From Ignavibacteriales bacterium (GTDB taxonomy: Bacteria; Bacteroidota; Ignavibacteria; UBA10030), in the NCBI GenBank assembly GCA_016186715.1, contig JACPLA010000145.1:1-35006 (forward strand): a DNA stretch of 35,006 bases, in the 5' to 3' direction. The notes beneath the pieces were generated by a model. That model was given only the letters and a program-made list of their open reading frames with translations, was not told the DNA's origin and ran no database searches. Positions 29,818 through 35,006 of the stretch are shown here, in pieces. Position 1 is the stretch's first letter, and each line of letters starts with the position of its first letter. The position numbers and the translations under genes were made by a program.

Positions 29818-31339
29818 CCTTCTGATTTTCATTTCTGATGAAAAATCGAAAAAGCTCGCCGGACGAGGGGAGCTGAACGACGGTGTCGCGGTACTGTTCC
29901 TTGAATTCCTCCGAAGAAACAATTTGCCGGTCGCTCACGAGCATGGAGGACGAATCGATGACCCCCGTCTGAAAATGGTCGGTCGGAGTTACAGAACCGA
30001 GAATCAGAAGGTTGGGTTGTGACTCCAACACATACCGCCCGTCTCCCTTCCGATGGCCCACCTGAAGCTGCCGATTCAAAGATCCCTTCCTGGCAATGTG
30101 GCGATTGTTTAGCCCAAGCATGTCAATGGTTTTGAGACCCGAATAATAGGGAATAATGCCCGACGGATTGATTGCCATCATCCATTGTTTGTCTGCGGTT
30201 GCGCCGAGCCAGCGACCTACCTCGGTCCGAAAGACTTCTGCTTTTTCCCATTCGTGGAACACCCGGTGTTCCTTTCCGCGTACGCTCCCTCGTACGGCAA
30301 AGGCAAGCAACCCGGCGCCCACGGCAAGGGCAATCAAGGAGGCGGGCATTGGCTTTGTTCCGAACCGTTGTTGCTTCATCCGCTCATAAACAGCATCAAG
30401 CCCCGCAGTCAGTATGATAACGGCAGTCGGAAGCTGAAAGGCTGCAAACCTGAAATACGGAAAGAAGTCGCCTCCCGAGAGAAAAACGAATAAAACAGTC
30501 GTTCCACCCCACAGAATCGCAAAGAATGCGAAATACTTGTCGGCTTTGTACCACGATATCATTCCCGGTACCCACAGCAGCGCAAAAGGTCCGGCCAAGG
30601 TCCAACCAAATCGAACGAGATACTCCAGGCCCGCAACGAAATCTTCGAATGATGGAGTCTGCGATTTTACGTAGTACGTGTTCGGAAGGATATCGCCAAA
30701 ATAAGACATTCTAAAGAGTGTCAACACTCCGAATGTTAAGACCGGGAGAAGAAACATACGGAGATACCATTGTCCGCGTTTTCGCCGATTGAGGCCGATC
30801 AGCAAGACAGGCACGAGATAGATAAAACCTTCCGGACGGACAAGGATGAGGAGGGAAAGCAGAAAGGATGGGGTGATCGGATTCAAGTCGTCCATGATCA
30901 GGAAAGGAATGGAAATCAGAAGGAGAATGGCCAGACAAGACTCCATTCCGCTGAAAATCCAAACCGTAAAGACACCTGACGCCGAGAGCAGGACAATCGG
31001 AAGAAACGAGATGACTCGGTTTTTGATGATCTTTTGGGACAGAAGGAAAGTTACCAGGAGGCATCCAAGACCGGCCGTGGCTCCGAATACCTTTGACGCC
31101 GTTTCGGGCGGGATACCAAGTGAAGATGCGGCGGCCAGCAAAAGGACCCACAGGATGCTCGAAAATCCCTCGACCCGGCCGGCTCCAGTGAAGACGAGAC
31201 CGTTTCCCTCTGAGAGGTTTCTTGCATAGTGAAAAGAAATGAAGGAATCGTCGAACTGGACATTGAACAATGCAGCATGAAGCAGAGTAACCACGGAGAC
31301 AGCAAACAGGACGAAAAGGGGAGTAGTCTTTATGGACAC
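29798..31339 (-). CDS. Polytopic membrane glycosyltransferase-like protein (GT-C fold)
   Basis: A 513-residue protein with many hydrophobic helices and a soluble C-terminal part of about 150 residues. The first outer loop has an Asp-Asp pair (Asp30-Asp31 in FDDSFISFHYARN) followed by GNGLVFTGAGRVEGFSS. This is the pattern of GT-C enzymes of the AftB-like arabinofuranosyltransferase/GT39-like groups, which use polyprenyl-phosphate sugars outside the membrane. LVRPEGFIYLVPVLL and YFGDILPNTYYVKS also fit that group. The start is a GTG at 31339. The stop overlaps marC by 20 bases. The sugar and acceptor are unknown. It lies 94 bp after folA on the same strand and may share its transcript. Confidence 0.82.
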   Translation of the reverse strand: MSIKTTPLFVLFAVSVVTLLHAALFNVQFDDSFISFHYARNLSEGNGLVFTGAGRVEGFSSILWVLLLAAASSLGIPPETASKVFGATAGLGCLLVTFLLSQKIIKNRVISFLPIVLLSASGVFTVWIFSGMESCLAILLLISIPFLIMDDLNPITPSFLLSLLILVRPEGFIYLVPVLLIGLNRRKRGQWYLRMFLLPVLTFGVLTLFRMSYFGDILPNTYYVKSQTPSFEDFVAGLEYLVRFGWTLAGPFALLWVPGMISWYKADKYFAFFAILWGGTTVLFVFLSGGDFFPYFRFAAFQLPTAVIILTAGLDAVYERMKQQRFGTKPMPASLIALAVGAGLLAFAVRGSVRGKEHRVFHEWEKAEVFRTEVGRWLGATADKQWMMAINPSGIIPYYSGLKTIDMLGLNNRHIARKGSLNRQLQVGHRKGDGRYVLESQPNLLILGSVTPTDHFQTGVIDSSSMLVSDRQIVSSEEFKEQYRDTVVQLPSSGELFRFFIRNENQKVSSSSR

Positions 31340-31433
31340 TGCTGCAATCGATCAATCGCGGAAGATGAGAATGCGGGTATTCTTTATGGCCTTCGCTGCA
31401 ATGGAGCGCTGCTTCTGAATTTTTGCACGCCGA

Positions 31434-31901
31434 TCACTCAACTCTTCTGTAATCCAAAAACTTGTACCCTTTGTGTTCCTCCCTGGAGACTAAGAGGAAC
31501 TTGGTCCCGATGAGGTGCTCGTACGGCGGAAAGAAGACATCCCCTTCGATGTTCTGATCGACGATCGTCAGATACCACTCATCAACCTTCTCCAGCATCT
31601 GAGCGAAAATCTCGCCTCCTCCAATCACGAACACTTTTTCCTGAGCTTTCAGGGCCTCAAGCGCTTGTTCAATGGCGGGATAGGTTTCGACGCCGGGCAA
31701 ATTGCGGGAAGTGAGAACGACGTTCCGGCGGTTGGAAAGTGGTTTGCCCAGAGACTCGTACGACTTTCGTCCCATCAGCACCGTGTGGCCGGTGGTGAGA
31801 CGCTTGAAGCGCTTCAGATCCTCAGAAACATGCCACGGAACTTTGTTATCCTTGCCGATGACCCTCTTGTGATTCAGAGCGGCGATAATGATCAACTTCA
31901 C
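31434..31901 (-). CDS. folA: Dihydrofolate reductase
   Basis: It reduces dihydrofolate to tetrahydrofolate with NADPH, regenerating the cofactor that thymidylate synthase oxidises. The 155 residues fit. It shows the N-terminal AALNHKRVIGKDNKVPWH, the substrate acid in SEDLKRFK, the NADPH segment GHTVLMGRKSYESLG, VLTSRN and the VIGGGEIF motif. Its start overlaps the thyA stop by four bases (ATGA), so the two are coupled, a common arrangement. Tetrahydrofolate made here is also what ftcD uses, but the genes are far apart. Confidence 0.97.
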   Translation of the reverse strand: MKLIIIAALNHKRVIGKDNKVPWHVSEDLKRFKRLTTGHTVLMGRKSYESLGKPLSNRRNVVLTSRNLPGVETYPAIEQALEALKAQEKVFVIGGGEIFAQMLEKVDEWYLTIVDQNIEGDVFFPPYEHLIGTKFLLVSREEHKGYKFLDYRRVE

Positions 31902-32710
31902 ACAGCCACCTCAAATCTGATCGGCTCGTCGCATTCGTATCCGATCAGTGTGAAGTCCTCAAAGGCCAACCGGTCCAGCGGCTTTTTGGCAATCTGCAAT
32001 TTGGGGAGCGGCTTGGGCTTTCGTTTCAATTGCTCCTTGAGCCCCTCAATGTGGTTGACGTAGATGTGTGCGTCGACAATCGTGTGACTGAAAAATCCAA
32101 GGTCAAGATTGACTTCCTGCGCAATCGCCTGCGTGAGGAGCGAATACGCGGCTATGTTAAAGGGAATGCCGATGGCAACATCTCCGGACCGCTGAGTGAG
32201 ATGGCAGTTCAGCTTGTTCCCCTGAACGTTGAAAACGAACGTGAAGTGGCAGGGAGGGAGCTTGCTCCACAGCGCATTCCCCGGTTCCCAGGCAGAAATC
32301 ACCATGCGCCTTGAATTCGGGCTCGTCCTGAGGATCCTCACCACTTCGGCAATCTGATCGATTTCTTTGACCTCGTAGCGGCTCGTCTCCTTGTTGACCT
32401 GCGCGCTCGGAAACCTGCGCCAATACCTTCCGTAGGCAGTCTCAAGATTCCCGTCTTCATCCGCCCAGGCATCCCAGATTTTCGTATGGTTCCGAAGATT
32501 TCGGATGTGATCCTCTCCGGAGAGATACCAGAGGACCTCGTGAAGAAGGGCCTTGAAATTCATTTTCTTTGTCGTGAGAAGAGGGAACCCCTCACTCAGG
32601 TCGAGCTTGGAATACTCGGAAAACACGGAAATCGTATCGACGCCGGTGCGGTTGTGTTTGAGGGTCCCCTTGTCGAGGACACGCTGGACGAGATCGAGGT
32701 ATTCGCGCAT
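31898..32710 (-). CDS. thyA: Thymidylate synthase
   Basis: It methylates dUMP to dTMP with 5,10-methylene-THF. The 270 residues match the ThyA family. The N-terminal Arg of HNRTGVDT, the FPLLTTKK segment, WYLSGEDHIRNL, catalytic Cys154 in LPPCHFTF, the QRSGDVAIGIPFN motif and DAHIYVNHIEGL are all present, so it should be active. The ATG at 32710 has no clear Shine-Dalgarno. It follows the DPP III gene by 38 bp and is coupled to folA. Confidence 0.97.
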   Translation of the reverse strand: MREYLDLVQRVLDKGTLKHNRTGVDTISVFSEYSKLDLSEGFPLLTTKKMNFKALLHEVLWYLSGEDHIRNLRNHTKIWDAWADEDGNLETAYGRYWRRFPSAQVNKETSRYEVKEIDQIAEVVRILRTSPNSRRMVISAWEPGNALWSKLPPCHFTFVFNVQGNKLNCHLTQRSGDVAIGIPFNIAAYSLLTQAIAQEVNLDLGFFSHTIVDAHIYVNHIEGLKEQLKRKPKPLPKLQIAKKPLDRLAFEDFTLIGYECDEPIRFEVAV

Positions 32711-32748
32711 GGGAGCTTAGTGAAAGGTAAACGGTGAACAGGGAACAG

Positions 32749-34782
32749 TCATTGAAGAGCGAGTTGTGTCCGCGCTTCCTGTTTTGCGTGTTTCGTGAAC
32801 TGTGAATAGGCAAGCATCTGTTTCATGAGATCCATCGGATAACTCACTTTCACATCAACGATGACGCCTGAAGGGTCGCGTACCGGTTCGTAGTCGGGCA
32901 TCACATAGCCGTTGTACGATGCAACGTCGAGGTGCTTGATGCGCTCGAGGACCTCGTCCCTCACGGCTGTATCGATCTTCAGCCCATACGTGTCAATGAG
33001 CTTCTTCGATGCGGCCAGGTCCCCCTCTGCCTTGATCCGCATGACCTCGGTCAGCAACTCGCCGACCATCCTCTTCATCTTTTCGTAATCGACTACTTTC
33101 ACATAGGTTTTCCCGTCTCTCTTCTCAATGTTGACGGCATCGGAATTCTTCACAATATACAGCGCGACCATCTGACGGTTCTTCATATGATCTTCTTCAA
33201 TCTGGTCCCCATGCGGGATGCGCCGCAGCTGGAGAAGCAGCGCGTTCCGGATGTAGGCATCATACATCTGCCGGGCAACGTCCTTGTTGGGGATGGCGCC
33301 AAGCTCGATCAGCTTATCGTCCCAAATGTGCCACAAGGCAACGAGATCGGCTCGCCCTTCTTCCAGTGTTGAATAATAGCCCGGCAAATACGCTGCCGGG
33401 TCCCCGGCAACCATCGTTTTCCCGGATGCATGACCCAAGACCTCGTGCAAGGCGGTAAGCATGTTGTCCGCCAATGTTCCATATTTCAAATGCAGATCTT
33501 TTTCCTCCGCGTCGTAGGCGAACTCGTTTAACAGCACTTCTCCCCCCGACTTGTTTGCCGCGTCAATGACGTTATTCAACACTACGCTCTTGCTTCCGTA
33601 CCGTTCGCGGACCATTTGCTCATTCGGGAGATTGATGCCGATGGGGCTCACCGGACCCGTGCCGCCGGAAGAAAGGACGATATTGACAAAACTCGCTGCG
33701 AGCGGTTTGATCCCCTGTTTCTTGTATTTGTCCTCCCACGGCATCTGGTCCTCAAAGTACTGAGCATCTGCTCCAATATCACGGATGCTTTTCGACAGCT
33801 GTTGGTCCAACCAGTACAGCGATGATTCGAATTCGGCTTTGAGGCCCATAGGATCCAGGTAAACTTCGATGAATCCGTGAATGAGATCGATCGTTGACGT
33901 GTCACCGACCCAATGAATGTTGTACTGGCGAAAATCCTCAAGGTCGCCGGTCCGGAAGTACTTGATCAGCTTTCTGAGCGTTTCCTGCTGATAAGGGCCC
34001 GAAGCATAAGGGATGGCCTGCTCGAGATAGGAAATCGTGGCTTCGAGGTCGGAAGCATACATTCCGGGGTCAATCCCCTTGCCTCCCGCGCGCCAGACCA
34101 TTTCCAGCACCCGACCCCGCGCTTTCACTAGTTTTGAATTCAGGTCGTTTCGCTGGTTCCCGGACTGGACAAATCTCTCCACCTCTTTTTGAGTCAGATC
34201 TTCCCCGTAAAAGTTGACTCCGCTTCCTTTGATCCAGTCTTCGTTTGGCGTTTTGTTGGTCATCATCGGCTCAACGCTTGGATCGAAGAGGAACGGGCCA
34301 AGCTTGTTCAACTTATTGTCGAGTGTCTCTGCATCGGACTCGAAGGCGGCACCGTTGGCCGCAGCACGCTCGACGGCAGTCCGGAATTCCGCTTCGCTGC
34401 AATCAAGCACAAATTTCTTTGACGTAATGTTGTCGTACGGACCGTTATTGATCCAGAACAGTTTCGTATAGGTAAGAATTTGTTCGTACACGACCGGATC
34501 GACCCCCTGACTGTGCGTGATGATCCCCTCCAAGAGGTCCCGGATCTCCAGCGCGAAGCGGTGATGCTGATCAATGGCAATATCCCGGGATGCAAGGGCG
34601 GCGCGGGAGACGTAATAGGTGAAGATTTTTTCGTTTGCCGAGAGCTGTTCGAACCCGTCGGCATAGAGTTGAACAACACGTGCCGGCCCGACGCGTTCAA
34701 GAGAATATTTTCGTTCCATAGTCCGTTGGCTGCAGCTTGTCAGAAAAAGGATAAGAAGAAAAGTGAAGGGCGTCGTTTTCAT
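32749..34782 (-). CDS. Dipeptidyl peptidase III-like (M49) lipoprotein
   Basis: A 677-residue zinc peptidase of family M49, which removes dipeptides from the N-termini of short peptides. The signal has a lipobox LTSC at residues 14-17, so it is probably membrane-anchored. The zinc site is complete: the hexapeptide motif HEVLGH with His446, Glu447 and His451, and Glu475 in EEGRAD, a spacing that fits the short bacterial DPP III type. FLFDPSVEPMMTNK and the GPVSPIGINLPN segment also fit the family. It is the first gene of the probable thyA-folA string. Peptide breakdown by it could supply histidine to the hut route, but that link is only inference. Confidence 0.92.
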   Translation of the reverse strand: MKTTPFTFLLILFLTSCSQRTMERKYSLERVGPARVVQLYADGFEQLSANEKIFTYYVSRAALASRDIAIDQHHRFALEIRDLLEGIITHSQGVDPVVYEQILTYTKLFWINNGPYDNITSKKFVLDCSEAEFRTAVERAAANGAAFESDAETLDNKLNKLGPFLFDPSVEPMMTNKTPNEDWIKGSGVNFYGEDLTQKEVERFVQSGNQRNDLNSKLVKARGRVLEMVWRAGGKGIDPGMYASDLEATISYLEQAIPYASGPYQQETLRKLIKYFRTGDLEDFRQYNIHWVGDTSTIDLIHGFIEVYLDPMGLKAEFESSLYWLDQQLSKSIRDIGADAQYFEDQMPWEDKYKKQGIKPLAASFVNIVLSSGGTGPVSPIGINLPNEQMVRERYGSKSVVLNNVIDAANKSGGEVLLNEFAYDAEEKDLHLKYGTLADNMLTALHEVLGHASGKTMVAGDPAAYLPGYYSTLEEGRADLVALWHIWDDKLIELGAIPNKDVARQMYDAYIRNALLLQLRRIPHGDQIEEDHMKNRQMVALYIVKNSDAVNIEKRDGKTYVKVVDYEKMKRMVGELLTEVMRIKAEGDLAASKKLIDTYGLKIDTAVRDEVLERIKHLDVASYNGYVMPDYEPVRDPSGVIVDVKVSYPMDLMKQMLAYSQFTKHAKQEARTQLALQ

Positions 34783-34956
34783 GGAAGCATCCGAGTCAAG
34801 TCGGTGGGGGATGAGTCGTCAACGCAAAAAGGTACGGGAAACTGAAGGGAGATGCAAGATCGCTAGTGCAAGCACATGAGCAGAAATCTTCGACAGGAGT
34901 CTACGCTGCATGCATCGACTGATTCTCTACTGCAGGGTGGAGCGACCCCATCCCAG

Positions 34957-34979
34957 CCTTTCCCTTCGTGAGGGGAAGG
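34957..34979. repeat. CCTTTCCCT hairpin in the terminal intergenic region
   Basis: CCTTTCCCT (34957-34965) pairs with AGGGGAAGG (34971-34979), with one wobble, around a five-base loop. It resembles CCCCTT-type intergenic repeats. The remainder of 34783-35006 shows no gene. Confidence 0.45.
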
Positions 34980-35006
34980 AGTGAATTTCGCCGTGTTGGC
35001 CGACAA

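Overview
The window comes from a Gram-negative bacterium of moderate GC content. The evidence is an outer-membrane beta-barrel protein, two lipoproteins and a Trk potassium system. The Batch-aerotolerance-type von Willebrand protein, the short bacterial-type dipeptidyl peptidase III, separate formiminotransferase and cyclodeaminase genes, and the many small intergenic palindromes suggest the Bacteroidota/Chlorobiota/Ignavibacteria side of the tree. That placement is inference from gene content and has not been tested by phylogeny. No rRNA, tRNA, transposase, CRISPR array, phage or plasmid gene was seen. Coding density is high, and most intergenic gaps above about 200 bp contain palindromic repeats.

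Layout. 1-343: intergenic palindromic repeats. 344-3885 (+): rsmE, trkA, trkH. 4134-12076 (-): most of a histidine-utilisation (hut) region. It holds cyclodeaminase, ftcD, hutI and a methyltransferase with overlapping ends, a small four-cysteine protein, a PanE-like reductase, and then hutU, a lipoprotein RidA and an adenosine-specific-kinase-family gene. 12250-15257 (-): a SixA-like phosphatase, an NtrC-family activator and a receiver/histidine-kinase protein. 15430-18086 (+): hutH and adenosine deaminase, divergent from the two-component genes. 18390-21802 (-): hflX overlapping a BatA/VWA membrane protein. 22060-27465 (+): a patatin/POTRA/barrel protein and a PDZ/membrane/GAF/PP2C phosphatase. 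27550-28746 (-): a sulfide:quinone-reductase-like flavoprotein. 28948-29817 (+): a small unknown protein and MarC. 29798-34782 (-): a membrane glycosyltransferase-like protein, folA, thyA and a DPP III lipoprotein.

How it fits together. HutH, HutU, HutI, FtcD and the cyclodeaminase form a complete route from histidine to glutamate, ammonia and 5,10-methenyl-tetrahydrofolate. Adenosine deaminase follows hutH directly, and an adenosine-specific-kinase-family gene leads the hutU string, so purine nucleoside and histidine breakdown look linked here. The two-component pair diverges from hutH across a gap with plausible sigma-70-type promoters on both strands, which makes it a candidate regulator. 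Its kinase-like member has Tyr where the phospho-accepting His normally sits.

The points I find most unusual are that Tyr-for-His kinase, a Ser-Ser-Gly (not Ala-Ser-Gly) cofactor triad in HutH, a RidA protein carrying a lipoprotein signal inside the hut string, a 65-residue four-Cys gene overlapping panE, and the set of unrelated intergenic palindromes concentrated at convergent gene ends. I do not claim a wholly new defence or mobile system; I saw none.
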